A program made the translations under genes and the position numbers. Under the pieces are notes generated by a model that did not search any database, was not told the origin of the DNA, and worked only from the letters and a program-made list of their open reading frames with translations. 64,000 nt of DNA from Marinobacter sp. NP-4(2019). Its GTDB lineage: Bacteria > Pseudomonadota > Gammaproteobacteria > Pseudomonadales > Oleiphilaceae. Below are positions 24,684-33,744 of this stretch, piece by piece. The stretch is from NCBI RefSeq assembly GCF_003994855.1, contig NZ_CP034142.1, positions 372,001-436,000 of the forward strand, written 5' to 3'. Each line of letters opens with the position of its first letter. Position 1 is the first letter of the stretch.

Positions 24684-25583
24684 TCATATGACACTCTCCA
24701 TCAATCGTTGGCGAAACCATTGGTGGGCAGGGTCGTTGTCCAGCACGGGGGCCCATAGCAGGTATACCGGCAACGGCGGAATATCGGCGGGAAAAGGCAG
24801 GGTCTGAAGCCCCAGCGCGTGGGCGTATTGTTGCGCCAGGCGCAGGGGGACGGTGGCAATCATATCGGATCGGCTGCAGGTGGCCAGCATGCTGGCAAAC
24901 TGCGTGACCCGCGCACCGGCACGACGTTGCCAGCCCGGTTCATTGAGGATCTGATCCAGCGGCAGGCGGCGGTTCCGCTCCGGTAGTACCACGTGTTCGG
25001 CATCCAGGAATTGCTGTTTACTGCAATTGCCCTGCAGGGTGGGATGCCCCTGCCTTGCAACCACGGCCAACCGTTCCCCCATCAGCACCTGGCGGTGTAA
25101 CTGATCGTTTTCAGGGCCAAAGGCGTCCACGGCGAGATCGGCCTGGGCGGTACCGAGGGTCTGTGTGAGGTCGTCTCCGGCCAGTGCCACTTCCACCACC
25201 ACGTTCGGTGCCTCTGTCCGCAGGCGTGCCAGCAGCGGGGGTAATATCACCATCTCGAAATAGTCATTACTGAGCACACGAAAGTGACGTTGGCTGGTGG
25301 CAGGCACGAAGCGATTGGCCGGGTCCAGGGTGTCACGCATGGCGGCCAGTTGCTGGCTGAGGCTGTCGTGCAGTTCCCGCGCCCGTGGGGTCGGCAGCAT
25401 GCCCTGACGTGTGCGCACAAACAGGGGGTCGCCCAGGGTATGGCGTAGGCGCTGAAGGGCAGCGCTGATCGCCGGCTGACTCATGCCCAGGGTTTCGGCG
25501 GCACGGGAGAGCTGGCCGGCGTCCATGATGGCATCGAACACTGGCAGCAGGTTGAGGTCGACACTTCGTAAGTTCAGCTTCAT
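24684..25583 (-). CDS. LysR-family transcriptional regulator
   Basis: The 299-residue protein starts LRSVDLNLLPVFDAIMDAGQ with helix-turn-helix AAETLGMSQPAISAALQRLR, the pattern of the NodD/LeuO-like branch of LysR regulators. It is divergent from the fatty-acid hydroxylase-family gene, with a 95-base shared promoter region that contains a palindrome at 25592-25613. It probably controls that gene. Confidence 0.9.
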   Translation of the reverse strand: MKLNLRSVDLNLLPVFDAIMDAGQLSRAAETLGMSQPAISAALQRLRHTLGDPLFVRTRQGMLPTPRARELHDSLSQQLAAMRDTLDPANRFVPATSQRHFRVLSNDYFEMVILPPLLARLRTEAPNVVVEVALAGDDLTQTLGTAQADLAVDAFGPENDQLHRQVLMGERLAVVARQGHPTLQGNCSKQQFLDAEHVVLPERNRRLPLDQILNEPGWQRRAGARVTQFASMLATCSRSDMIATVPLRLAQQYAHALGLQTLPFPADIPPLPVYLLWAPVLDNDPAHQWFRQRLMESVI

Positions 25584-25591
25584 GGATAATA

Positions 25592-25613
25592 CTTATACCA
25601 AATATTGAATAGG
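25592..25613. promoter_or_regulatory. Candidate LysR operator, imperfect palindrome
   Basis: The 22 bases from CTTATACC to GAATAGG form an imperfect palindrome centred on AATATT, nine bases before the LysR start. AT-rich imperfect palindromes at this position are typical LysR autoregulatory sites. Inferred. Confidence 0.3.
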
Positions 25614-25678
25614 AAAATATATGGGGCGCCATTAAGGTCGAAAGTGCATACCTGCACTGACTGTCTGGGAGAACAAAA

Positions 25679-26551
25679 ATGGACGATCAAAAACTGACGA
25701 TGCTGGTAACGTCTTTTATCGTATTGACCGCCCTTTGGGAGGTCGTCAGTGGCCGCACCCGCGAGGGGCGCAAGAGCAAGCAGGACTGGCGGATGGCGTT
25801 TCTCGCCACGTTCATGATGGTGGCGGTTCAGCGACCACTGGTATTGTTGGTGCTGACACTGGTCCTTTCAACGCTGATTCCGGGCAGCGCCGGTTCGCTG
25901 GCGTGGCTTGAGCAGGCGTATTTCTGGCCGACGCTGATTGTCTTTTTCTGCGTGGAGGAGTTCATCCATGGCAGTTTCCACCTGTTCGCGCACCGGCGCC
26001 GCCCCAACAACAGGGTCCTCCAGTGGATACAGGCGTTCTACAAGATGAGTCACCGGCCGCACCACATGTCCGGTGGTCTGGATAACAAGGGGCAACTGTC
26101 GGTGACGCAAACGTTCGTCAACGGGTGGGCCTGGTGGTTGATCATGCCTAACTACACCTTCCAGCTGCTGTGCCTTTACCTGGGATTGGTGGATGTCTTT
26201 CTGATTGCGACCGCATTCAAGGGCCTCTGGGCGGCCCATACCCACGTCAACTGGAATTACGATCTGTATTTCCATAATCACCGCTGGGCCTGGGTGCGCA
26301 AGACGATGTGGGCGTTGGCTCATATTCTGGTGTTCCCGACCCAACACCATCACCACCACGCCCGTGGTCCCAACTCAGCCAAGAATGTGACCTCCACACT
26401 GGCGATTTATGACTGGCTGGTCTTTGGCACCCTCGCGATTGAGACCAGTAAGCCCAAGGTTTACGGCTGGCGTCAGAAAGAACAGGAAGCGAACAGCGTC
26501 CTGAAACGTTATTTCTGCTGGGATGTGCGGCCATACGTCCCTAAAGGCTGA
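25679..26551 (+). CDS. Sterol desaturase / fatty acid hydroxylase superfamily membrane protein
   Basis: The 290-residue inner-membrane protein has several hydrophobic segments and the histidine clusters of the di-iron superfamily: HGSFHLFAH, HRPHH, HTHVN, FHNHR and a run QHHHHHAR. These bind two iron atoms and activate oxygen for C-H oxidation of lipids. The substrate cannot be named. It is alone after its divergent LysR gene. The run of five histidines is denser than the usual HxxHH box. Confidence 0.85.
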   Translation: MDDQKLTMLVTSFIVLTALWEVVSGRTREGRKSKQDWRMAFLATFMMVAVQRPLVLLVLTLVLSTLIPGSAGSLAWLEQAYFWPTLIVFFCVEEFIHGSFHLFAHRRRPNNRVLQWIQAFYKMSHRPHHMSGGLDNKGQLSVTQTFVNGWAWWLIMPNYTFQLLCLYLGLVDVFLIATAFKGLWAAHTHVNWNYDLYFHNHRWAWVRKTMWALAHILVFPTQHHHHHARGPNSAKNVTSTLAIYDWLVFGTLAIETSKPKVYGWRQKEQEANSVLKRYFCWDVRPYVPKG

Positions 26552-26610
26552 AGCCCGACGCTGAAAACAGCTAAGCTGAAGGGGGCAAAGCAGATTTCGG
26601 TCAGGATTTC

Positions 26611-27140
26611 ATGAAAGTGATTGAAGGCAGCCTGTGTTCACTGGCACCGCTGCGTTTTCTATGCGACGAGATGTTGAATGGTCTGGCGCAATGGCTACGT
26701 GTTGCCGGTTACGATGCGTCCATGCCCGTTCTGGGTTCGCCAGACCGGCAGTTGATGGATCAGGCTCGTGCTGAGCAGCGCTGGCTGGTCACCGCGGATG
26801 CGGACCTTCTGGATTTTGCCTGCGCCCCATTATACGTTCTTTATCTGGCGGGTCAGGATGAGCAGGCGCATCTGCGGGAGCTGACCCTCAAGCTGGATCT
26901 GGACTGGTGCTTCGCGCCTTTCAGTCGCTGCAAGAACTGTAATACCCCGCTTCATACAGCCAGCGAGTGGGAAATGCAGCATTTCCATCCCCGCGCTTCC
27001 AGGCGGGGGCACAACAAGTGTGGGTCTGTACCCCGTGTCGCCAACTCTACTGGGATGGCAGCCATGTACGGCAAATGCGCCGCCAGCTGGAAGCGATGAA
27101 CGCCTGGCGGCACCCTTGCAGAATGGATTCTGATGGTTAG
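26611..27140 (+). pseudogene. Mut7-C RNase-domain protein with 1-nt frameshift
   Basis: The start reads LRFLCDEMLNGLAQWLRVAG and DADLLDFA, the PIN-like Mut7-C fold, then a zinc-ribbon half CKNCNTP. The frame running through 26984 ends at 27099 with an unrelated tail, while the other frame from about 26982 gives VWVCTPCRQLYWDGSHVRQM, the expected second zinc-ribbon half CxxC...YWxGSH, and stops at 27140. Restoring one T in the TTT at 26982-26984 joins the two. It is either a real inactivation or a sequencing error. Mut7-C proteins are predicted RNases. Confidence 0.75.
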
Positions 27141-27191
27141 TAGTATTAAACATGAACGAATGTTCACAATTCGATGGGCGAGTGCTATGTT

Positions 27192-27215
27192 GAAAATGTG
27201 AGCTTTCACATTTTC
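27192..27215. promoter_or_regulatory. Perfect 10-bp palindrome before the GGDEF gene
   Basis: GAAAATGTGA-GCTT-TCACATTTTC is a perfect inverted repeat 54 bases upstream of the following gene. It holds TGTGA and TCACA half-sites but with four bases between them rather than the six of a CRP site. It may be an operator or a hairpin in the leader; no T-run follows. Confidence 0.4.
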
Positions 27216-27268
27216 GCGCCTGGCGATGACTCCTGGCGGGTGGAGGTTGTTGTACGGAGGCTGCGCTT

Positions 27269-28321
27269 ATGGGCACGGCGAATGATCCAGATAACAAGAT
27301 TATCGCCAGGTTGCGGAAAAAGGCTGAGCGGTTGGAGCGCCTTGAGTCCAGGCTCAGAGTGCTGGAGCAGGAACGTGAGGATTTGCTGGATTGTAAGCAA
27401 CAGCTGTCCAGCAAGCTGGAGAGGTACCACCGAAGCCTGAGGGAGTGGGAGTGGTTCTTCGAACATTCGGTTCAGATGCTGTGCATTGCCGGGTTGGATG
27501 GTTACTTCAAGCGGGTGAATGCCGCGTTCGCCAACGCGTTGGGCTATTCCAAAGAAGAGTTGTTGTCCCGCCCTTTCGTGGACTTTGTCCATCCGGACGA
27601 CGTGACCAGAACGACCAGGGAATTGGAGGGGCTGGGGGCCGGGTACGACAGTGTCAGTTTTGAGAACCGCTATCGGGCCAAGGACGGAAGCTGGCGCTGG
27701 ATTGCCTGGTACTGTCCCGCCATTACCAACGTCACAACCAAACTGTTTGCGATTGCCCGCGATATCACCGAAGACCGTCGCAAGGAAGCGGAAATCCTTC
27801 ACAAGGCTTCCCACGACTCATTGACGGGGCTGCACAACCGGGCGGCATTCGAAGAAAGTCTCGAGAGTGCCATTGCCCTGCAACGTCGGAACCAGACAGG
27901 CGAAGTGGTGCTTTACCTGGTTGATATCGACGGCTTCAAAGAGGTCAATGACCGGCATGGACACTTGGCGGGGGACCACCTGCTGCAGGTGATCTCGGAA
28001 CGGTTCCGGCAGGTCCAGCGGGCGGGTGAAATGGTGGCGCGGGTGGGGGGCGATGAGTTTGCCTTTCTGGTGGACGGCACCACGGACGATGCCAACACTT
28101 ATCCGTTTGAGCCCCTTGCAGAACGCATTATTGCCCAGGTCAGCGAGCCGGTAGCGCTGAACAAGGAGACAGTCACCGTGGGTTGTAGTATCGGCATTTC
28201 AACGTTTCCCGGTACCGCTGACGATTTCGGCACGCTGATGTCCCAGGCCGACAAGGCGATGTATTCAGTCAAGCATTCCGGAAAGAACGGTTTCCGAAAG
28301 TTTGATCCTTCGCTAACCTGA
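27269..28321 (+). CDS. PAS-GGDEF diguanylate cyclase
   Basis: The 350-residue cytosolic protein has an N-terminal coiled coil (about residues 10-60), a PAS domain (EWFFEHSVQMLCIAGLDGYF through AIARDITEDR) and a GGDEF domain (HDSLTGLHNR to the end). The active-site loop VGGDEF is intact, so it should make c-di-GMP from GTP. The residues five before the loop are RAGE rather than RxxD, so the usual inhibitory I-site is missing its aspartate. Upstream GGAGG supports the ATG. Confidence 0.92.
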   Translation: MGTANDPDNKIIARLRKKAERLERLESRLRVLEQEREDLLDCKQQLSSKLERYHRSLREWEWFFEHSVQMLCIAGLDGYFKRVNAAFANALGYSKEELLSRPFVDFVHPDDVTRTTRELEGLGAGYDSVSFENRYRAKDGSWRWIAWYCPAITNVTTKLFAIARDITEDRRKEAEILHKASHDSLTGLHNRAAFEESLESAIALQRRNQTGEVVLYLVDIDGFKEVNDRHGHLAGDHLLQVISERFRQVQRAGEMVARVGGDEFAFLVDGTTDDANTYPFEPLAERIIAQVSEPVALNKETVTVGCSIGISTFPGTADDFGTLMSQADKAMYSVKHSGKNGFRKFDPSLT

Positions 28322-28358
28322 CGGAATCTCTCCCGATCGATCAAGCGGAACAGCACCA

Positions 28359-30251
28359 ATGACGGAATACTTTATCCAGGCGTTTATCTATCTGTTGGCG
28401 GCGGTTGTCGCGGTCCCGTTGGCCAAGCGCCTGGGGCTGGGCTCGGTGCTCGGGTATCTGGTGGCCGGGGTGATCATCGGGCCGGTGACCGGCCTGGTGG
28501 GCCAGGAAACCGCCACAATCCAACACTTCGCCGAATTTGGTGTGGTGATGATGTTGTTCCTGGTGGGCATGGAGCTGGACCCGAAATCCCTGTGGGCCAT
28601 GCGGGTCCGCTTGCTGGGCCTCGGTGGCCTGCAGGTGGTCTTGACCTCTGTCGCGGGTATGGCCATCGCCTGGTGGTTGGGGTTGCCCTGGCAAACCACC
28701 ATTGCCGTGGGTCTGATCTTCTCCCTGTCTTCCACTGCCATCGTCCTGCAAACTCTGAATGAGAAAGGTCTGAGCAAGACCGAGGGTGGTCGTGGGGCCT
28801 TCTCGGTGTTGCTGTTCCAGGATATTGCCGTTATTCCCATGCTGGCGCTGATTCCCTTGCTGGCGATCTCAGAGGTGGCCGCCGTTGGCTCGGCGGATGC
28901 CGGTCACCATGGCAGTTTCAGTCTGGTGGCGGACCTGCCCGGCTGGGCCCATGGGCTGGTTGTGATTGGCGCGGTGGCGGCGGTGATTGTGGGCGGGCAC
29001 TACCTGAGCCGGCCGCTGTTCCGCTATGTGGTGCAGTCCGGTATGCGGGAGGTGTTCACTGCCATGGCGCTGATGCTGGTGATTGGCATTGCGGCGCTGA
29101 TGAGTGTGGTGAACCTGTCGCCTGCCCTTGGCGCATTCCTGGCCGGCGTGGTGCTGGCCAACAGTGAATTCCGCCATGAACTGGAAGCCAACATCGAGCC
29201 CTTCAAGGGGCTGCTGCTTGGCCTGTTCTTTATCACCGTCGGTGCCGGCATCAATTTCGATGTGTTGTCGGCGCAGTGGGGTACGGTGCTGACGCTGGGG
29301 CTGTTGGTAATTGTGGTCAAGGTCGGGGTTCTGCTGTTGCTGGCGCTGCTGTTTGGCCTCCGTGGCCGGGACGGCTGGTTGTTTACCCTGGGCTTGGCCC
29401 AGGCCGGTGAGTTCGGATTTGTGCTGCTGACCTACAGTATGCAGAACCGGGTGATTCCCATGGACATTGCCCAGGTACTGGCCCTGGTGGTAGCGCTATC
29501 GATGTTCCTCACGCCGTTGTTGTTCATTGCCTATGACCGCCTGATCCTGCCGCGATATCGTGAAGCCCGTAACGAGCAACGGGATGCCGACACCATTGAG
29601 GAACAGGCACCGGTGATTGTGGCCGGAGTGGGGCGGTTCGGCCAGATTGTCTGCCGCTTGCTGCGGGCCAACAACATTCCGATTGTGGCGCTGGATCTGG
29701 CGCTGGACCAGATCGAGAACCTGCGTCGTATCAACATCAAGAGTTACTTTGGCGACGCCAGCCGGATGGACCTGCTGGAAACCGCCGGTATCGCCAATGC
29801 CCGTCTGCTGGTGGTAGCCATTGACGACCGGGAGAGAGCGGTGGCCCTGGTGCACCACGTCAAGCAACACTTTCCGGGTGTCTGGATTCTGGCGCGGGCC
29901 TTCGACCGGGGCCATGGCTACGACCTGCGGGACGCGGGCGCCGATGACGTGGTCAGTGAGACCTATCATTCCGCCCTGGAGCTGGGCGGACAGGCGCTTA
30001 CGGCGTTTGGCGTACACCCCCTGCGTGCCCGCCAGATGACCTGGGCCTTTGTAAACAACGAGAAGGCCCATGAGGCGGAACTGCACGAAGCCTGGAAAGA
30101 TATCGAATCCGGAATCAGTTTCAGCCCCCGTTACGGTGAGCTGTTCATGAAGCTGGAAGACACTCTCAGTCACGTGATGAAGCAGGACTGGCAGCCGCCC
30201 AGTCGTGACGAGGTGCCGCTGTGGGCGGCACCGGAAAGCGCTGGGCGCTAG
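28359..30251 (+). CDS. Monovalent cation:proton antiporter, KefB/KefC type
   Basis: The 630-residue protein has an N-terminal CPA2 exchanger domain of about twelve membrane segments, including SPALGAFLAGVVLANSEFRH and GLFFITVGAGINFD, followed by a cytosolic RCK/TrkA-N domain (about residues 410-530) with the nucleotide fold GVGRFGQIVCRLL. It exports K+ in exchange for protons under electrophile or pH stress. It is convergent with the MFS gene, whose stop overlaps its end by four bases. Confidence 0.9.
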   Translation: MTEYFIQAFIYLLAAVVAVPLAKRLGLGSVLGYLVAGVIIGPVTGLVGQETATIQHFAEFGVVMMLFLVGMELDPKSLWAMRVRLLGLGGLQVVLTSVAGMAIAWWLGLPWQTTIAVGLIFSLSSTAIVLQTLNEKGLSKTEGGRGAFSVLLFQDIAVIPMLALIPLLAISEVAAVGSADAGHHGSFSLVADLPGWAHGLVVIGAVAAVIVGGHYLSRPLFRYVVQSGMREVFTAMALMLVIGIAALMSVVNLSPALGAFLAGVVLANSEFRHELEANIEPFKGLLLGLFFITVGAGINFDVLSAQWGTVLTLGLLVIVVKVGVLLLLALLFGLRGRDGWLFTLGLAQAGEFGFVLLTYSMQNRVIPMDIAQVLALVVALSMFLTPLLFIAYDRLILPRYREARNEQRDADTIEEQAPVIVAGVGRFGQIVCRLLRANNIPIVALDLALDQIENLRRINIKSYFGDASRMDLLETAGIANARLLVVAIDDRERAVALVHHVKQHFPGVWILARAFDRGHGYDLRDAGADDVVSETYHSALELGGQALTAFGVHPLRARQMTWAFVNNEKAHEAELHEAWKDIESGISFSPRYGELFMKLEDTLSHVMKQDWQPPSRDEVPLWAAPESAGR

Positions 30252-31561
30252 GCGGCTTCTTCGACCTCTTTGGTCTCGGTTGCCGGTACCGTCAGCATCA
30301 GCAGGAAGCCGATTAGCAGGAACAGCAGAATGGTGCTCATGCCCCAGCGCTGGCTGTCGGTGACTGCCGTGACCCAGCCCACCAGGAGGGGGCCGGCGAA
30401 GGCCGTTGCCTTGCCGGAGAAGGCAAACAGGCCAAACATCTGGGTCTGAAGGTGGGGTGGTGCGACGCGGGCCAGGTGTGAGCGACTGGCGGACTGCAAC
30501 GGCCCCACGAAAATACCCAGGATCATGCCCCATATCCAGAAGGCGGTGGCGCCGTCCACCAGCAGGATGGCCAGGGCACTGCTGCCCAGCCCCACCAATG
30601 CCAGCAGAATGGTGTTACGACCGCCAAGGGCGTCGTCAATCCAGGAGAATCCGAGGGCGCCGAGCCCTGCCGTCACGTTGAGGGCGATGGCGAATTGCAG
30701 GACTTCGGTAGGACTCATGTTGAAGGTGCCGGCAGCGTACACACCCCCGAACGTAAAAATGGTGGCCAGCCCATCGGTGTACAGCATACGGGCGATCAGG
30801 AAACGTACAATGTCCTTGTACTGGCGGACGTGGGCGATGGATTCCTTTAATTGCCCGAACCCGGCGCGGGTGGCGGCCGCCAGGCCCAGGCCAGTGGATG
30901 GCCGGTCCGGGATGAAGATGAACGCCGGCAATGCGAACACCATATACCAGACCGCCACGAGAACGAAGGTGGCGCGAATGTGTTCGGCCTTGTCCCGGTC
31001 CAGGTTGAAGAGATTGGCGTCGGTCTCGATAAAGCCATACAGCGCGACCACCAGACTCAGAACGCCTCCCACGTAACCCAGTCCCCAGGCCCAGCCTGAC
31101 CAGCGCCCGGTGCGTTCCTGGCTGGCCAGGTCCGGCAGCATGGAGTTGTAGAAAATAAACGCGAACTCGGCGCCCAGGGTGCCCAGGCCTACCCATAGCG
31201 CGGCGTTCCAGAACTGGTTTTGATCGGGTGTCACGGTCCACAGCATGGCGGATGAAAGCACGCACAGCAGGGTAAAACTGATAAACCAGGGTTTGCGTCG
31301 CCCTGATTGGTCCGCAATGGCGCCCAGTATCGGCGCCAGAATCGCGATAAAGACACCGGAGATGCCCACGATGTTGCCCCAGGCGTTGGTGCCGGCGACT
31401 TCATCCTGCATCACCGACACGCTGAAATACTGGGCAAAGACAAAGGTAAGAATGATGGTAAAAAAGGCGCTGTTGGCCCAATCGTAAAAAGCCCAGGACC
31501 AGAGTGCGCGTTTGTCTTCCTGCGCGCCCGGGGGCTGGGCGTGGGTCGTCTGTGGTGGCAT
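30248..31561 (-). CDS. MFS transporter, UMF1 (Atg22-like) family
   Basis: The 437-residue protein begins ALWSWAFYDWANSAFFTIIL, the signature N-terminus of the UMF1 family, and has about twelve membrane segments with the A-loop motif GAIADQSGRRKPW. Substrates of bacterial UMF1 proteins are not established. It is single and 85 bases downstream of the ogt stop on the same strand, so partial co-transcription with the repair genes is possible. Confidence 0.87.
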   Translation of the reverse strand: MPPQTTHAQPPGAQEDKRALWSWAFYDWANSAFFTIILTFVFAQYFSVSVMQDEVAGTNAWGNIVGISGVFIAILAPILGAIADQSGRRKPWFISFTLLCVLSSAMLWTVTPDQNQFWNAALWVGLGTLGAEFAFIFYNSMLPDLASQERTGRWSGWAWGLGYVGGVLSLVVALYGFIETDANLFNLDRDKAEHIRATFVLVAVWYMVFALPAFIFIPDRPSTGLGLAAATRAGFGQLKESIAHVRQYKDIVRFLIARMLYTDGLATIFTFGGVYAAGTFNMSPTEVLQFAIALNVTAGLGALGFSWIDDALGGRNTILLALVGLGSSALAILLVDGATAFWIWGMILGIFVGPLQSASRSHLARVAPPHLQTQMFGLFAFSGKATAFAGPLLVGWVTAVTDSQRWGMSTILLFLLIGFLLMLTVPATETKEVEEAA

Positions 31562-31645
31562 GTTCGGCTGGGCTCCTGATCCTTACAAGGGACATCCGTG
31601 TCGTGATTGTGGCCGTTATCGATGTAAATGCCCAGCCCCACTGGA

Positions 31646-32167
31646 TTAAACGAGCTTCAGGTTCTTTGCCTCATGGTCGAGCAGCCAGGCTTTGCGCTCC
31701 AGGCCGCCGGCGTACCCGGTGAGGGTGCCGTTGGCGCCGATCACCCGGTGGCAGGGAATCAGGATCGCCACCGGGTTGAGGGCATTGGCCCGGGCCACGG
31801 CGCGAACTGCTCTGGGGTTGCCGAGGGTTTCGGCCAGGGCGCTGTAGGACCGATGTTCGCCCGCCGGAATCCCGGTCAGTCCCTGCCAGACGCATTGCTG
31901 AAAGTCGGTACCGGTGAGTCGGATCTGTTCCCACGGCAGGGGCCGGAGCTCCCCGGCGAAGTAGGCCTCCAGCCATTCGGTAATCGCCCTGGGGGCGGAC
32001 TGTGGCCGTTCCCGCCACTGCGGATGGCGGAACCGCCGGGCCTGCAGGGTGTGCATGCGCTCTTCGTTACCGTCGAAATCCAGGTGCACCAGTTTGTCCT
32101 CCACCGTGGCCAGGCTCAGAGGGCCAACGGGGCTGGGAAAGCGGCTGACATTGATCTGTGTTGTCAT
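31646..32167 (-). CDS. ogt: Methylated-DNA--protein-cysteine methyltransferase
   Basis: The 173-residue protein has the active-site motif IPCHRVIGANG, whose cysteine accepts the alkyl group from O6-alkylguanine in a suicide reaction, and the DNA-binding helix around FQQCVWQGLTGIPAGEHRSY. Its start overlaps the stop of the Ada-AlkA gene (ATGA), forming a two-gene alkylation-repair operon. The missing Ada C-terminal methyltransferase of the partner is thus supplied by this separate protein. Confidence 0.94.
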   Translation of the reverse strand: MTTQINVSRFPSPVGPLSLATVEDKLVHLDFDGNEERMHTLQARRFRHPQWRERPQSAPRAITEWLEAYFAGELRPLPWEQIRLTGTDFQQCVWQGLTGIPAGEHRSYSALAETLGNPRAVRAVARANALNPVAILIPCHRVIGANGTLTGYAGGLERKAWLLDHEAKNLKLV

Positions 32168-33681
32168 ACTGTTGTCTCCTGCCGGAGTGAATGAGTGGCC
32201 AGCTCGGCCCAGAGGTACTGTGCAGCATAGGCCCGCCAGGGCCGCCAGCGTTCGGCATGGTGGATCAGGCTTTTGGGGTCCGCTGGACCGCCAAGCTGGG
32301 CTGTCGCCTTGAGGATGCCCAGATCGCTGGCCGGAAAGGCATCCGGATCGCCCAGGCCCCGCAGGGCCAGATAGTTGAGGGTCCAGGGGCCAATACCGCG
32401 TAAGGTCGCGAGTTGTTCCAGCAGCGTGTTACCGTCCAGCTCGGCGAAGCCGGGTTCGGCAAACCGGGTGATGACCCGGGCCAGGGTTTCCGCCCGGCTT
32501 CGGGGCAGTCCCAGCGTGCTCAGGGGCTGGCCCGCGAGATCTTCCGGCTCCGGGAATCGGTGGGTAATTCCGGTACCTTCCACCAGTTCTTCGGGAAGAG
32601 CGACGCCATAGCCGGCGACCATCCGGCCGGCGAGGGTACGGGCGGCGGCCACGGATATCTGCTGGCCCAGAATAGCCCGCATGGCGAACTCGAACCGATC
32701 CCAGCAACCGGGTACCCGCAGGCCGGGATGTCGTGTGACTACGGGATGCAGCATTGGATCACGGGCCAGATGGTCGGCGATGGTCGGCAGGTCGGCGTCC
32801 AGGTCGAACAGCCGGCGCACCCGTGCGCTGACCTCCAGGATGGCCTGTCGTGCCGGGCCCCGGAGGATGACCTGTAGCCCCGGTTGGTCGGTGCGCGGGC
32901 GGCAGATCATCAGTCCCGATTGTCCGCGGATGTGCAGTGCGCGCGCGTAATAATCCTCTCCAACCGCTTCCAGTCCGGGAACGGCACGGGCACGGAAGAA
33001 AGCCAGCAGTGCATCGCTGTCAAAGGGCGGGCGTGCCTGCAGGAACAGGACGAGATCATCGCGGGCCGGCTTGAAGGGGGCATCAGGCCGGTGGCGGGTG
33101 GTGTTCCCCGCCGGCTGTCTGAGGCCGCGGCGATAGGCGGTCGGGGCATCGCCATAGGCCTGTTTCAGCGTGTGGTTGAAGCGGCGCAGGCTGCCAAAAC
33201 CCGCAATATCGGCGATTTCGGTCATACTCAGGTTGCTGTCCACAATCAGCTGCCGCGCCCGCAAAAGGCGTCTGGCCTGGGCATGCTGCTGGGGTGTTAC
33301 ACCGGTGTGGCGCTTGTAGAGCTGGCGCAGGTAACGATCGGTGATACCCAGGCGTTCCGCCAGATCCGGTACCGAGCCGGTGTCCAGGGCGCCTTCCTCC
33401 ACCAGCCGCACGGCTCTGGCCAATGTGGTGTGTACCCCGGCCGCCGCCGGACTGCCAGGGGCCGCTTCCGGGCGGCAGCGCAGACAGGGGCGGAAACCGT
33501 TAGCCATGGCGGCTTCCGCCGACGGGTAAAAGCGCACATTACCCCGCTTGGGTGTCACCGCGGGGCAGATGGGGCGGCAGAAGATACCGGTGGTCAGTAC
33601 GGCGGTGTAGAAGCGACCGTCGAAACGGGCATCCCGGGTTTTCAGCGCCTGATAGCAGAGGTCATCGGTCAGTGTGTCCAT
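32164..33681 (-). CDS. alkA: Ada regulatory domain fused to AlkA 3-methyladenine DNA glycosylase
   Basis: The 505-residue protein joins four parts: an Ada N-terminal zinc domain with C35, C39, C66 and C69 (GIFCRPICPA and FRPCLRCRP), an AraC-type double helix-turn-helix (about residues 85-185, DLAERLGITDRYLRQLYKRH), an AlkA N-terminal domain, and a HhH-GPD glycosylase domain with LRGIGPWTLNYLALRG and the catalytic aspartate in PASDLGIL. The Ada part senses methyl phosphotriesters and would activate its own operon; the AlkA part excises alkylated bases. The fusion is known in several bacteria. Confidence 0.93.
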   Translation of the reverse strand: MDTLTDDLCYQALKTRDARFDGRFYTAVLTTGIFCRPICPAVTPKRGNVRFYPSAEAAMANGFRPCLRCRPEAAPGSPAAAGVHTTLARAVRLVEEGALDTGSVPDLAERLGITDRYLRQLYKRHTGVTPQQHAQARRLLRARQLIVDSNLSMTEIADIAGFGSLRRFNHTLKQAYGDAPTAYRRGLRQPAGNTTRHRPDAPFKPARDDLVLFLQARPPFDSDALLAFFRARAVPGLEAVGEDYYARALHIRGQSGLMICRPRTDQPGLQVILRGPARQAILEVSARVRRLFDLDADLPTIADHLARDPMLHPVVTRHPGLRVPGCWDRFEFAMRAILGQQISVAAARTLAGRMVAGYGVALPEELVEGTGITHRFPEPEDLAGQPLSTLGLPRSRAETLARVITRFAEPGFAELDGNTLLEQLATLRGIGPWTLNYLALRGLGDPDAFPASDLGILKATAQLGGPADPKSLIHHAERWRPWRAYAAQYLWAELATHSLRQETTV

Positions 33682-33744
33682 GACTGACAGTGTACCAGTG
33701 CTGGCCGGGGAAACTCGCCGAATCCGGAACTTATGATTCCACAG

